NCBI GenBank assembly: GCA_963969495.1 | Contig: OZ018317.1 | Location: forward strand, 225,972,099 to 226,036,098 | Source: Ceratothoa steindachneri | Taxonomy: Eukaryota > Arthropoda > Malacostraca > Isopoda > Cymothoidae | Direction: 5' to 3' | Length of the DNA stretch: 64,000 nt | Shown here: piece by piece, positions 36,141 through 47,085 of the stretch | How positions within the stretch are numbered: the first letter of the stretch is position 1 | Layout: each line of letters starts with the position of its first letter | Translations under genes and position numbers: made by a program | The notes under the pieces: model-generated | Told to the model about the DNA's origin: nothing | Database searches by the model: none | The model's input: the letters and a program-made list of their open reading frames with translations, nothing else

Positions 36141-37330
36141 CTCCAGTTTCGAATTGAAGACCTCTAGGAGTGCTTTTATCAAACAGAAAGTTTAACTGGT
36201 GCCCGTCGGGACTCGGTTCGCTTGAAGGGAGAGGTGTTTTTGGTTGCGACGTCGGTTAAGCAGGCGTGGCACTTATATCGTGCTCCTAGTTGGGGTGGCC
36301 TCTTCTAAATTGAGAATTCTGAGGGAAATTAGTTCTTACATGACCCTCTACTCCACAGGAGTAACAGACAATAGTATCCTGAGAAACGACGAAGCGGGGA
36401 CATTAGAGGAGAATGGTTTGTTCTCACGTTTGTCTGGCAGGGAGAAGGGTTTAGGCTAAAACGGACCAGTTATCTTGATGAACTTATCCCTGTTGTAGAC
36501 AACGAATTTGGTTTTATGAGGCTTTGCTTTTGGAGAGTGTGGTTACGTTTTCTTCTTTTCTTTTGGATAGCAATTAAGACTAGCTGCACATACATCCGCT
36601 TCCTCGATGCACTCTTAAATGTTAGGCACTTCCGGTCTTTAACGAAAGATCTGATATCCGATGGAAGTGACGTCAAGTATTGGTCTTTAAGGACGAAGTC
36701 AACAAAAACATCGTATTTCTGAGGAACTTTGACGCGTCTAGGTAGAAATTAAAATTACGCTGCAGGGAATATCCAAATTGGCGCAATGTTTGATTAGGCT
36801 GAATCCGGCAGTGCCGGAACTTTGCACGATAAAAGTCCGCAATCATGTTATAGGCAGCAAACAATTAGGATTTTAACGTGGAATAATTAATGGTTGCCAC
36901 TGATGGGAGCGAGATGAAAATGTCCCTGGCTGGATACTAAGTAAAGGCAACAACTTGGCTACGACGTCTTTTACAATATTTTACTGATTCACCTCAAAAG
37001 TTTTCTCGAAATGAGTGGGGTATGACCCGAAAAATTCTCTTTCCTTGAAAACAGGTAATTTTATGGACGTGGTTTGTAGCAATTCGGTCCTCGATTTAAT
37101 TGAAATAGTTTCGTTGCTCACCCTGGTCATTTCCAGTTCATGTAAACGAATAATCTCTTTCATCTCTCTCTTCTTTACGTTTTTTCTGTTCTCTTTTTCT
37201 TCACGTTATTTCTCTTCTCTTTCCCTTTTTTCCGCTCTTACTGCTCTCTCTTCCTCTTGGATGTACGCTTGTAGATCCCTCCCATTTAGTCTAAGAGACT
37301 CACCTTGTGCTTTGAAAACTTCGAAAGACG
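36141..37330 (-). pseudogene. Gag with zinc knuckle, copy 2
   Basis: Gag packages element RNA. Minus-strand pieces: a charged coiled region (37,270-37,150), TTSIKLPVFKEREFFGSYPT and HFEKTFEVNQ (37,075-36,985), then AKFRHCRIQPNQTLRQF (36,830-36,775). A CCHC-type knuckle CYSCGVEGHVRTNF is at 36,366-36,325, where the last Cys reads Phe. The order matches copy 1. Several stops and frameshifts occur. Confidence 0.72.
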
Positions 37331-37937
37331 ACGTGAGTCGTGTTCACAAACTTCTACGCAAAATTAAAAAAAAAAACACAACTAAAGAACTTAGTGGGGT
37401 TGTCGAACCCAGTTTAATCGTAATTCACTTGATTAATTTCACTCTGAAGAACTAACGGCTGTGCAAATGGGTGCTTAACACAAGAATAAAATCACAACAG
37501 TAGAAAAAAAATAAGACACCATAAAAAACAACTAATTATTTCGCACGATTCGAATTTTATCCCGTTCGCTCACTCAGAATAGATTCTGGAGTCGAGCTTT
37601 TAACAAAATCCCCTTACTGTGATTGAGACGATGGCCTGGGCGTCTACCCCTCAAGCACGCCAAATAGAAGCAGAGAACAACGAAAAATGCAATTCCTACC
37701 GAATCTTTCACATATGGCAGAGTATATGAGGCCAGAAAGAGACAGAAATTTCCCTTGGGAGAATTAGTGGAGCATAGTTACAAAAATATAAAATTCTTTA
37801 GAACTTATAAATAAACAAATTCAAAAAGTCAATGGGATAATGTAACTAAAATTTTAATTGTAAGCAGCGTATGCAAGAAGATTACTTCTCCAATTTTATG
37901 ATAGCCAAAACCGAACCCCATAAAACCTTGACCCCAG

Positions 37938-37941
<4 letters not shown>
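37331..37941. other. Leader of copy 2, no coding signal
   Basis: Between gag and the TA array; AT-rich with A-runs. The primer-binding site could not be recognised. Confidence 0.4.

Positions 37942-37985
<44 letters not shown>
37942..37985. repeat. (TA)n microsatellite, 44 bp
   Basis: Adjoins the 3' end of Penelope-like element C. Confidence 0.95.
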
Positions 37986-37989
<4 letters not shown>

Positions 37990-38071
37990 TCGCCATGATT
38001 TCTTCGACAAAGCTTGAGTTTAATATTAAGTAAGAAGGAGAAAACGAAGAAGGCGTTCCCATCTTTATTCT

Positions 38072-38110
38072 CTACGTTTCATATTATTTCTAAACTCATC
38101 TTCAGGAGCT
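38072..38110 (-). other. PLE terminal motif, hammerhead-like
   Basis: CTGAAGA (a match to CUGANGA) followed after a 16-nt loop region by GAAACGTAG. This is the best agreement with a hammerhead core among the motifs attached to a recognisable PLE here. Helix II pairing is poor. Confidence 0.5.
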
Positions 38111-38479
38111 ATAAAACAAATTTGAAATCTAAAGTTAAATCTATATTACAGCACAAGTACACTATAAATAATAATTGACGCAAACCGCGGCAAAATACTA
38201 AAATAAACAATATGTTAACAAAAAACAAACGAAAAAAAAACTAGTGAGGTATCAACAGTAGAAAATATTTGAAACAAAATTATATTAATCAAATGCAAAC
38301 AAAATAAACGTAACGGTACAGAACATGAGGATAAAATGGATGGAGGGGGGTAAGAATTGAAAAGAATAAACAATATAGTAAAACTAAGTAAAGAAACAGA
38401 ACATTACCTTACATGGTCGAATAACAATGAGAAGTGAAACCGGGCATGAAATTTAAGATTGAATACAGTTTGGTTGGTT

Positions 38480-40150
38480 GTTAAGTCATAAAAAAGGAAA
38501 GGATGACGCGTCAGTATTTAAATTTGGGTGGTTGTATTTAATATATAGAGATTCTTTAATGCGGAGAGTGGATGTACATTTAGCAAATTTTAATACAGAA
38601 AAATCATTTAATGATACATCTGTCTTACAATCTATTGCATGTTTTCTGATGGGGGAATACTCTTTATTACTTAATGTTTTACCGGTTCTATAGCTTAAAC
38701 CCATGTGAGAACAGTATCTTGCCTGCAGTTAATGCACCGTGCTTCCTATATAGGTTCCCTGCTTACAGCTGGGTAAGTAAATTTATATACTATGCACGAA
38801 CTCACCGGAGTGGGAATACCACCCTTTACTCTGAAAAAATTGCCAATATTTTTGTTGTTAATAAAAATAAGTTTAAAATTGATTTCACAGTAAAATTTCC
38901 TTAAAATGGTAGATAGACGTTTCTGGAGCAAGTCATTAAAAGGGGTGATGTCTGGCAATATGAAGAACCTAATTTCCTTGTGAACATTAAGAGAAGTGGA
39001 GGGGTTATATAGCCAAGAGAGAAATTTCCTTATACAGATTTAGACTAAGGATAATGGATAGTCATTTTTAACAAAATATTCTTTTAAAAAGTTAAATTCT
39101 AAATGCATTTTAAGGTAGGTAGAAGGTAGGTTAAAACCTCTGAAGATAAGCTTTTTAATTGCATCAATTTTACATGATATATCACAAAAACTAAAAGAAA
39201 TTTAATCCCAGCCCTGTGAAAGTTGGTTTTCTAAAGACACTAGTTTGAATGCCAGAAAGGGTACGAGATACATTGATATCTAGAAATGGCAAACTATTAT
39301 TAATCTCGTGTTATTGGTGAAAGTAATATTAGGGTGTAAATTGTTAATAAAATTAAATACTCTTTAGACCATAAACTAGAAGAAAAAACAGCAAAGGTAT
39401 CGTCAACATATCTTTTATACAGAAGGGGACAGCATTGAGCTGGGCAATCAATGGAACAGTCTCTCCTCAAAATTGCACATGAATTATTTGCAAAAACTGG
39501 CCCTAGTTTGCTTCTCATCTCAACACCAACACCTACAATTTGATGATAAACGACGTTGTATTTGACGGTTAAATACAATAACAGAAAATTTTGAAAAACT
39601 ATATCTATTAAAAAGGTCATTTTTATCTGGAAAGTCTTTAGTTCAAATAATCTCTATGATTTCCTGAATGAGAATATTAGTAAATAAGCATGTGATATCG
39701 AAGCGTGAGAAGAATAAAGGTTACTTGACAACTTAAACTTTGTAACGGTATATAAATTGGAAGTAAAAGGGTTTAAAAGTGGAACTAAAAACTTAGCAAC
39801 TTTATACGAAGGAAGAGTGTATGAAGCTAGAATGGAACGAAGAGGGTATCCTGTCTTATATATCTTAGGTATCCCATAGAGTAGACCCAAGTATGATGAT
39901 GAGACATACAAAGAACAAGAACTGTACACAGAATCAGTTAGAATACGGGAAGATTTTAACTTGAGTAGAAAACGGTTAATTTTGTCCTCTAGAGTTTATT
40001 CACGATATCCAACACCTGCCAATTCTAGGTTCGTTCATTGCCCTTAAAACTAATATTTCAAATGTAGCCCAGTAATTTTTTTATAAAATCAAGCATATGA
40101 AATTTTCGTTCTCCTTTTTACTAAACAAGATTTTACTCTTCTTCGAAACC
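38480..40150 (-). pseudogene. Penelope-type RT-GIY-YIG protein, frameshifted
   Basis: PLE proteins combine a telomerase-related RT with a GIY-YIG nuclease. Motifs seen: LGLLYGIPKIYKTGYPLRSI (39,885-39,825, RT finger), VGVGVEMRSKLGPVFAN (39,530-39,480) and LLYKRYVDDTFAVFSSS (39,425-39,375; YVDD catalytic box). Further on are FFRVKGGIPTPVSSCIVYKF (linker, 38,840-38,780) and EYSPIRKHAIDCKTDVSLND, followed by LRIKESLYIKYNHPNLN (GIY-YIG C-terminal part with conserved Glu). The block around the SFDVxxLFTNVP motif is not readable. It is inactive. Confidence 0.85.
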
Positions 40151-40241
40151 TTGGGTTGAATAAACAAAAATGTCCCAGATTTTGTCAGATAGATCCAAAT
40201 TTACTGAAATTAAGGAACAACCTTTGACTATTATTCATTCA

Positions 40242-41062
40242 CTTGCTTCCTTTGACTCGGAAGGGAACGTGGCAAGCTCGCAGGACACTCTGCGATTGAG
40301 CATTGCCCTGAATGATGCACTTTAAACGTGGGTTGCACTAAATCAAGTAAGAGGGACTATTTTCCTTAGCAGAATTAAATAAACTAACTAGGGGGCTCTG
40401 GATATCAAACTAGATGAAACAAAATAATCTTTACTACTGTACAAACAAAAATAAAATAATGGATAAACATAGAAATACAGAAGAACTAAATGGGCAAAAG
40501 ATTTACACACGTCAACTCAAGGCGGAAGCCTTGAGCACGTACACACAAACGTACACGATCGACAAAAGTGAAACTACCATTCCGGGTGGATCTGCCGCCC
40601 GAGGATTTTTGTACCCGAGAGAAGGGCATGGTGGGGAAGGGGGGTATGAGCGTCGAGCTCGATTGCTTTCCAACGGCACGGTTGACATTTGATAGGCCCT
40701 TGTGGCTTTTGTCATCCGTGAAATTATGTTTTTTTATGTTATGGGTTTACATTTGTCCGATTAGTATTCGGCCTGCTTAAAGTTATGAAGGAGAATACAA
40801 CCTGACTTCTAACAAACACTGCTAACTCAAAAGTATGGATCGAGGGAGTATTTCGACGTGGAGAAGCTGAGTCGAATACAGCAGCGTGGGAATCTCCTCA
40901 TTCCTAGTTCTTATTTCTTCTTATTTAATTTTCTTGTCTTCGGGCTCTTGGGGTAAGGGAGGTGGAGAGACAGAATTCTTCTGCGTCGTGTCCTCTTTGG
41001 CAAAATACTAATCTTAGCCAGGCTATCGCTTAACTATTTATACGGGCCCGCCGGAAGTGAAT
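40242..41062 (-). repeat. Putative 5' LTR of Gmr1-like copy 2
   Basis: Direct repeat of 32,691-33,412 with scattered differences, plus a small LINE-derived insertion at 40,692-40,748. Its right edge is the junction with CR1 coding sequence at 41,062. Confidence 0.72.
40685..40755 (+). mobile_element. 57-bp LINE 3'-end insertion with 7-bp target duplication
   Basis: The sequence CCCTTGTGGCTTTTGTCATC...AAATTATGTT at 40,692-40,748 matches the 3' end of the jockey-like LINE at 62,590-62,640. It is flanked by ACATTTG on both sides (40,685-40,691 and 40,749-40,755) and absent from the partner LTR. This is a severely 5'-truncated retrotransposition event. Confidence 0.75.
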
Positions 41063-41770
41063 TATTTTTCTTGTTATGATTTATATTAATATCGAACTTT
41101 ATTGATTTGTGATCGCTGGAACCTATACCTTCCCCAATACTAATACCCGATATAAGATTAACGTTGTTAGTTAGAATTACGTCAAGGATATTTTTCCCTT
41201 GGGTTGGTTCATTAACTAATTGTGTTAAGTAGTATTCTTCCATAAACTCCATAACTTCTGCTCCTCTCCGTCAGCATTAACCGTTTCATAGTTAATATTT
41301 CTACTATTTAAATCCCCAATTAATAAAGTACAATTATTTTTAATGCTACTTCCAATAACGTTATATAATTCCGTGTCAATCTCAATCTGTTGTGGTGAGG
41401 GTCTATACACTACAAAGACATTTAGTGGTAAACCATTCGATTTTATATCGGCGCATATTACATCAACTTCTTTCGGAGAGTCAATTTTAATTTCGGTTAA
41501 ACTTCTATGATTTTTGGTGTATAGTAGTACTCCTCCACTCCGTTTATACGTACGGTCTTTATTGATTAACTTATATATACCCTGGTAGTTGCAATTCGCT
41601 GATATAGTCTCTCCTAGATGTCTCCGCCCATGATTCTGTTATTGCTATAATATTGAAGCTGCGTAAGTGTACTAAACATTTAAATTCCTCGAGCCTATTT
41701 CGAATAGTAGACCCGTTACAGTAGTAGACATGTAAATTTGTTTTTCGAAAGAGTACATTATTATTACGGC
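41063..41770 (-). pseudogene. CR1-like LINE (second family), endonuclease part
   Basis: Minus-strand AP endonuclease pieces: KRSGGVLLYTKNHRSLTEIK (about 41,545-41,485), VVYRPSPQQIEIDTELYNVI (about 41,415-41,355), LLIGDLNSRNINYETV (about 41,320-41,270), LTQLVNEPTQGKNILDVILT and IGSSDHKSIKFDI (41,225-41,090). Reading ends at 41,062 where the LTR element begins. The matching RT half is at 31,060-32,690. Confidence 0.8.
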
Positions 41771-41849
41771 GTGGTAAGCCATTCTCCCCTATGTGCTCTC
41801 TACTCTCCGATGCTGTTCTGTCTGAAAATTTACAAGAGAATTATTAATT

Positions 41850-42750
41850 ATTCTTACCAACCTTCCCGCACCCATTCTGTTTAGATGAAAGCTGTCTCGC
41901 CAGAATAGCTCCATTTAATCGTAGAAATCATCGCACAAATCGATAGAGTACATTCCCTGTTCCTGGCTAAGAACTTTAAGAGAGTTTTTAATATAGGATG
42001 CTCTTCCTAGGAAAAATTCGCCACACCTATTCTGAGAAATACCTGTAAACGCCACGTTCCTACTCCTTTCTTTCAGCTTTCTCATCAGTAGACGGTACCT
42101 TGCTAGAAGTTCCTCGGACCTTGTAGATAAAACATTATTAGTAGTTAGTACCGATATGTATTATATAAGCTGTGTCTAGGGTATCTCCGCTTGTAAAATC
42201 TTCCATTGAATCAATAAGATCCTTAACTCTTCTTCCAGGATAACAGTACCTCCTCCGTTTGGTTAGTTTTCTGCCGCAGAATTTCTCAAGTTGGCCACTA
42301 ATAATTGAATCCCCTACAAGTCGAACTTCGGGTTCATTGTCTTGCTCAGTACCCAAAACGGAAATTTTTTTAGTAACGATTATCGGCATTATCTGCCTAG
42401 GATGACTGGAGGGGGAGGGGGGGGGGCTCCTCGAACCGTAACGAACCCATCGTCCCTGGTCCAGAACGCCGGCCAGGCAGGCTTCTCGAGGGGCTGGATT
42501 AGCCGCGGCCGAATGTAGTTGTTCATCTCGCGGTGCGCCTTCCGTTACTTGAGTATCGGAATCAACCAAGACGCTTGTCGCTGATCATCCGCTCGGTCAT
42601 CTCCAGGCGAACCCTCTTCTGCTTGAGTGTCGAGCTGCCTTCTCAAGGATTGCATATCAAATCACAACACCTTTATTTCCTGTTTGTGACATAATTTTAA
42701 CTTCCAGATCCCTTTTCATTTCGCAGCCTCTGCAGCTTTCTCTCTCCGAC
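41850..42750 (-). pseudogene. CR1-like LINE (second family), ORF1 with SGNH esterase
   Basis: The open frame at 42,569-42,138 has a Pro/Ser-rich region, then VRLVGDSIISGQLEKFCGRK (GDS block I of SGNH hydrolases), YPGRRVKDLIDSMEDF and AYIIHIGTNY (GTN block). After a stop it continues as KERSRNVAFTGISQNRCG and WRDSFHLNRMGAGRLVRII (D-x-x-H block) down to about 41,880. This is the esterase ORF1 typical of CR1, here with all three signature blocks visible across frames. Confidence 0.8.
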
Positions 42751-43200
42751 GAATTGGACAACCATGAAAACGCAATCACAGACGGAGCAAGTCATCTTTT
42801 TTGGCGGAATATTCCTGCAGAGAAGTATATAGAGTTAAATCATAAAATTATATAAAAAAATAAATCCCTTTGATAATAGTCAAAACCTATCTCAAACAAC
42901 CACACAAGTTTGTATACAGATTCATTTGAACCAACCAAGCTACCGTATTATAGTAGGAGGTTAGGCCGTTCTTCCCATTTTAACTTCTAGCTAGGAATAT
43001 TCAGTATATTTTGGTACATGGGTATCTCCATACGCCAACATTCTCACCTTCCTCTGCTTTCGTTTACTTCTGTTTTGACATGATATAGAATAGATGGGAT
43101 TGACGTGACCCATTTTGTTAGGGAAATAATAGAGTGCAAGGTGGGACAGAGAAAGGAAAGAGATGCAGAGGAGATAGAGCGGAAAGTATACCGGCTTAAA
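42751..43200. other. Unassigned interval between opposed CR1 elements
   Basis: Left part may be the 5' end of the minus-strand CR1; right part the 5' end of the plus-strand CR1. No clear motif. Confidence 0.4.
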
Positions 43201-44990
43201 GAGGTGCTTCAGGGATAGGAGGCCTTAGTTGTCTTTATACCAATGTTCGTAGTCTTAGAAATAAGAAAATGAGTTATTTAGTTATATTATTGATAAAGAT
43301 ATAGATATAATATGTGTAATAGAATCATGGGTTAATGAAAATAAATTTAATGACATAAGTGAATATGAACTGCAGGGTTCAAATGTACATTAGTCAAAGG
43401 AGAGATAAGAGTGGTGATGGGTTTATTATTTATATCAGAAATAGCCTTGCTTCAAATCTAAACAATTCTATAAAGCGAGGAGAAGTTGATAAACTGTGGA
43501 TAGATATTAGGGTCAGTAAAAATAGGATAATACACTTGGGAGCCTTTTACAGACCACCCGGAGAGACTGGTTGTATTGATGGGTTAATGATCAGGTAAAT
43601 ATGTAAAAGATGTGAAGTAGATATATTTATTCTTGGTGAATTTAATTTAAATTCTGTGGACTGGGAAAATAAGATAGGAAAGAGATAGAACAAGTTGTAA
43701 TTTTATAGAATGCTTTAAATATAATTATTTTGACAAAATTTGTTAATAAGCTAACAAGAGGTGCCAATATATCAGATCTAGTTCTTTCAAATGATGATCA
43801 CTTGGTTCAGGAATTGAGTGTTGAGGAAGCATTGGAAAATAGTGGTCATCAGATGGTTCGTTTGAACTTGACAATAGGGAAAAGTAGAACATCAACAAAC
43901 TCCACGAAAATTCCAAATTTGTATAATGGCGATTACGATAAATTACGCAACTTGCTAAATCAGATCAAGTGGGATATAGAATTTAGTGGAAAGAATACTT
44001 ATGAGATGTGGGACACTTTTAAGACTATATTAAACATAGTCCAGGAGCAGTGTATCCCAATGAAGGTTATTAAGAAAAAATGTAGGCCATTGTGGTGGAA
44101 TCAGTAGATTACCTGGAAATTTTCTGAGAAGAAAAGGACATACAGGAGATTACAGGGAAAAAGTAATTTTGACAATTTAAATCATTAACAGGTCGACCAG
44201 AAGTAAGCTAAATACGATTATTAAGAAGAGCAAAAGGGCGGCAGAAATTAATTTAGCTCAAAATAATAACGACCCATGAAAGTTCTCTAGCTATTGTAAA
44301 ATCAATAACAAATCTAGCAGTAATAAAATAGAGCTATTAAATATGAAGGGGTTTTGAATGAATCTGATGAGGAAATAGTAAAAGTTTTAATGATAATTTT
44401 TCTTCAGTATTTACAGAAGAGAATCTAGAAAAATTAATTGATGATAATTCTTGATAAAGGGAAGTAATGTTGAATACCATTAATGTGAACAGGGAAATAA
44501 TTAAAGGACTTATATTGGAGTTAAATACTAGTAAGGCATCTAGCCCAGACAATATTCATTCTAAATTACTCAAAGAAGGTGTAGATAGTATTGTAATAGC
44601 TCTTGAGAAGATATATACTAGATCACTAGAGTTTGGAGTAATGCCTAATGATTGGAAATTAGCGAATGTAGTGCCAATTTTTAATAAGGGAAGTAAAGAG
44701 GAGCCGAATAACTTTAGACCAGTAAACTTAACTTCTATAGTTTGTAAAACTCTTGAGAAGATAGTTAAGAAGGGAATTTCTGGCCATCTAGACACTGGTG
44801 GGTTAATAAATGCTGTTCAGCATGGGTTTAGAAGGGGTAGATCGTGTTTAACAAATTTACTAGATTTTATAGATTGCATATGTAACTAAACAATTAGATA
44901 AGAGAGAAAATGTTGATGTGATTTACTTAGATTTTAGCAAAGATTTTGATAAGGTTCCACATAGAAGACTAGTTCACATATTAAAAATGC
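43200..44990 (+). pseudogene. Older CR1-like LINE ORF2, first part
   Basis: Endonuclease pieces: YTNVRSLRNKK, IDIICVIESWVNENKF (43,295-43,345), GAFYRPPGETGCID (43,540-43,580), ILGEFNLNSVDWENK and NSGHQMVRLNL. RT: LELNTSKASSPDNIHSKLLK and NNFRPVNLTSIVCKTLEKIV (44,510-44,770), then VQHGFRRGRSCLTNLLDFI and VIYLDFSKDFDKVPHRRL (44,915-44,960). The usual SKAFD reads SKDFD. It is broken by an insertion at about 44,994. Confidence 0.82.
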
Positions 44991-44993
44991 AAG

Positions 44994-46023
44994 CATACTT
45001 ACCACTCTCCCGATTCACGCGGGAGATTCTCAATTTTTAACCCTCTCTCCCGCGATGCTTCCTCTTAGTCATTTCTCCGCTAATATCCCGATTTTACAGT
45101 GAAGGAAAAAAGCAAGATTGTGGGGAATATTTGTCACAGAATCTGGTAACCCTGGCCTGCCTGCGCCTATGAGGCAAGCCGGTGACGTGACTTAGTCACT
45201 CGCTTGAGGCAGTGAAACGCCAAGTAGCGTTGATACTGCCGGAAATTAAGAAGACGAAGAAGAAGAAGTCACTCGCTGGTGGTTAAGTTCGCAGTTAGTT
45301 TCCCAGTTCAGCTTTCAGACAGAGATGGATGAAGCAAAAAAGACTGCTGACTTTGACACTCCTCCGAAGAGAAGAAAATTTGAAAAAAAAAGAGATATGC
45401 TTCCAAATTCAATACAGCGTAAACTGAAACCTACTCTTTGTGTCCTCATGTCCTGGAAGTTCAATCATACAGCCCTGGCTACAAGTATGATCCCTCGAAG
45501 AAGGTTCTCGCCGCTGCCAAGCCTGCCACCTACAAGTACAACAAGTCCTTGAATGAGAAAGGGAACAAGGATTAGGGCTTGGACATTCACACACTCAGAT
45601 GCACGCAATTCAGTGTCCAGTTACTGTTGGTTCTTGTTGTTTGTTCTTTTCAACCCTTTTGCACATTGTGTACAAGATTGTATTTCTGTATACTTTTTAT
45701 ATGTACTTCTTTTAATGTTCAATAAATATTGCATACTAAATGCATTGAAGTGTAACCACCTTATTATTTAACTTTCTGGTACTCATTTTAACAATTAAAG
45801 CTGCTAATTTTGTCCTTGTCTTCAATGGTAAACAGAATCATTTATTGAATATCAAACAAACAACGTTTCCAGAACAAGGTTCCTTCATCAGGTTTAAAAT
45901 ATAAGGCAAGAAATGACGACAATTTATATGCAAACTTGGCGAAGGAACCTTCCTTGTTCCTTGGGCTGATACACCGATGGAAAAAATCTTCCTATTTTTC
46001 ACAACCCAATGTTGGTAAGCATG
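44994..46023. mobile_element. DNA-transposon-like insertion in the CR1, about 1.03 kb
   Basis: CR1 RT is interrupted here. The inserted block begins CATACTTACCA and ends TGGTAAGCATG, short imperfect inverted termini. The left end continues ACTCTCCCGATTCACGCGGG, a sequence type seen at ends of some hAT-like non-autonomous elements. It includes a 75-codon open frame (45,325-45,552, Lys/Arg-rich start, no domain recognised) and a PLE-like terminal motif at 45,862-45,893. A target duplication was not recognised. Confidence 0.55.
45862..45893 (-). other. PLE-like terminal motif with intact hammerhead boxes
   Basis: The minus strand reads ACCTGATGA, then AGGAACCTTGTTCTG (a 5-bp stem with a 3-nt loop), then GAAACGTT. 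Both conserved boxes (CUGAUGA and GAAAC) are intact, unlike the other copies. No PLE protein is attached. Confidence 0.55.
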
Positions 46024-46650
46024 TGTATGGGATATGTGGGAAAGTTGTGAATTGGATAGCTGAATGGCTGAAAGACAAGAAACACATAGCGATACTGAAT
46101 GAGGTGAGGTTACAGTGGAGAGACTTTATTAGTGGCGTACCTCAAGGATCAGTTCTAGGCCCATTATTATTGATTATCTATATAAACGATCTTGGGGAGG
46201 CTGATGACACTAAATTGGCAGCTGTAGTCAAAGAAGTTGAGGGTAGCTTTAAAGTGCAGAGTGACTAGAATAAGTTATTAGCTTGCGCTCAGAAGTGGCA
46301 GATGACGTTTAACCTTAAAAAATGCAAAGTTCTTAACATGGGAAGGGATAATAGGGAATTAAGCTATAGCTATGAAATTGATGGGCATTGGTTGATTTCA
46401 GTTGAGGGTGAGGAGTTAGACGTAGTAGTAGATAGGACACTGAAGTTTTCAAAGCAGTGTATTGAGGAAAAAAGTAGAGTAAATAGGGTGCTAGGATACA
46501 TTAAGAAGAATGTTAGCTATAAGAATAAAGAGGTTAGCCTTAAACTCGTATGTCATATCACATTTCAAGTACTGTATACAAGCATGGTCTCCACATTTTA
46601 GACATGACATCAACCTGCTAGAGTTAGTACAAAGGATGGCAACAAAAATA
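46024..46650 (+). pseudogene. Older CR1-like LINE ORF2, second part
   Basis: Continues the RT after the insertion: YGICGKVVNWIAEWLKDKKH, SGVPQGSVLGPLLLIIYIND (B motif, 46,130-46,190), then a deletion leaving LGEADDTKLAAVV, so the residues before the catalytic ADD are lost. LKKCKVLNMGRDN and LKFSKQCIEEKSRVNRVLGY follow. The last older-family codons read LVQRMATKI at about 46,625-46,650. Confidence 0.8.
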
Positions 46651-47085
46651 ATAGACTAAGGGAATTAGATCTGTTCTCGCTGGAAACCCGTAGACTGCGT
46701 GGTCAGCTCATCGAAGTTTTCAAAATATTTCGAGGGTTCGACAATGTTGACTACCGGGATATTTTCACACTGAGTGAGAACAGAACGCGCAATCACGGCT
46801 TCAAACTTGAACTGAAGCGTTACAACCGCAATCTGTGTGGAAATTTTTTCACCTACAGTATCTGCGGTAAGTGAAACGCACTTCCAGTGGAACGCACTTC
46901 CAGTGGAAGTTGTCAACAGTGAATCTGTTGACCAGTTCAAGTCAAGACTAGACAAAGTCTTGAAAAGTGGCCGTTTAGGGAGGCAAAACAATTGAGCAGC
47001 CATGTGCCCGCTCGATTGCTAGTCCAAAGGTACCCTCTTTGAATGGACCGTAAGGTCTCCTAGGGTACCTTCTTTCCTTGTAACT
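46651..47085 (+). mobile_element. 3' end of the young CR1 family fused to the older CR1
   Basis: From ATAGACTAAGGG at 46,651 the sequence is nearly identical to 29,468-29,890: the ORF2 C-terminus, 3' UTR and tail. About ten substitutions and one 16-bp tandem duplication (AACGCACTTCCAGTGG at about 46,877-46,908) separate them. The join falls at nearly the homologous point of ORF2, missing about ten codons. Confidence 0.85.

Larger units (their letters stand above)
37986..40241 (-). mobile_element. Penelope-like element C
   Basis: The most complete PLE here. On the minus strand there is an N-terminal region near 40,200-40,000, RT pieces (39,929-39,300), a linker (38,958-38,750) and GIY-YIG pieces (38,704-38,480). 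A terminal motif CTGAAGATGAG, spacer, ATGAAACGTAG lies at 38,106-38,074, and the (TA)n array is on the 3' side. It is inserted inside the Gmr1-like copy 2, between its LTR and gag. Confidence 0.82.
32691..41062 (-). mobile_element. Gmr1-like Ty3/gypsy element, copy 2, inserted into a CR1 and carrying a PLE
   Basis: Two similar long direct repeats, probably LTRs (32,691-33,412 and 40,242-41,062), enclose a minus-strand gag-protease-integrase-RT-RNase H region (37.3-33.9 kb). Integrase again precedes RT. A (TA)n array and Penelope-like element C lie between the right repeat and gag. CR1 coding sequence stops at the left and right edges of this block and is colinear across it, which shows insertion into the CR1. 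By eye the LTRs differ at roughly one base in ten, so the insertion is old. Confidence 0.72.
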
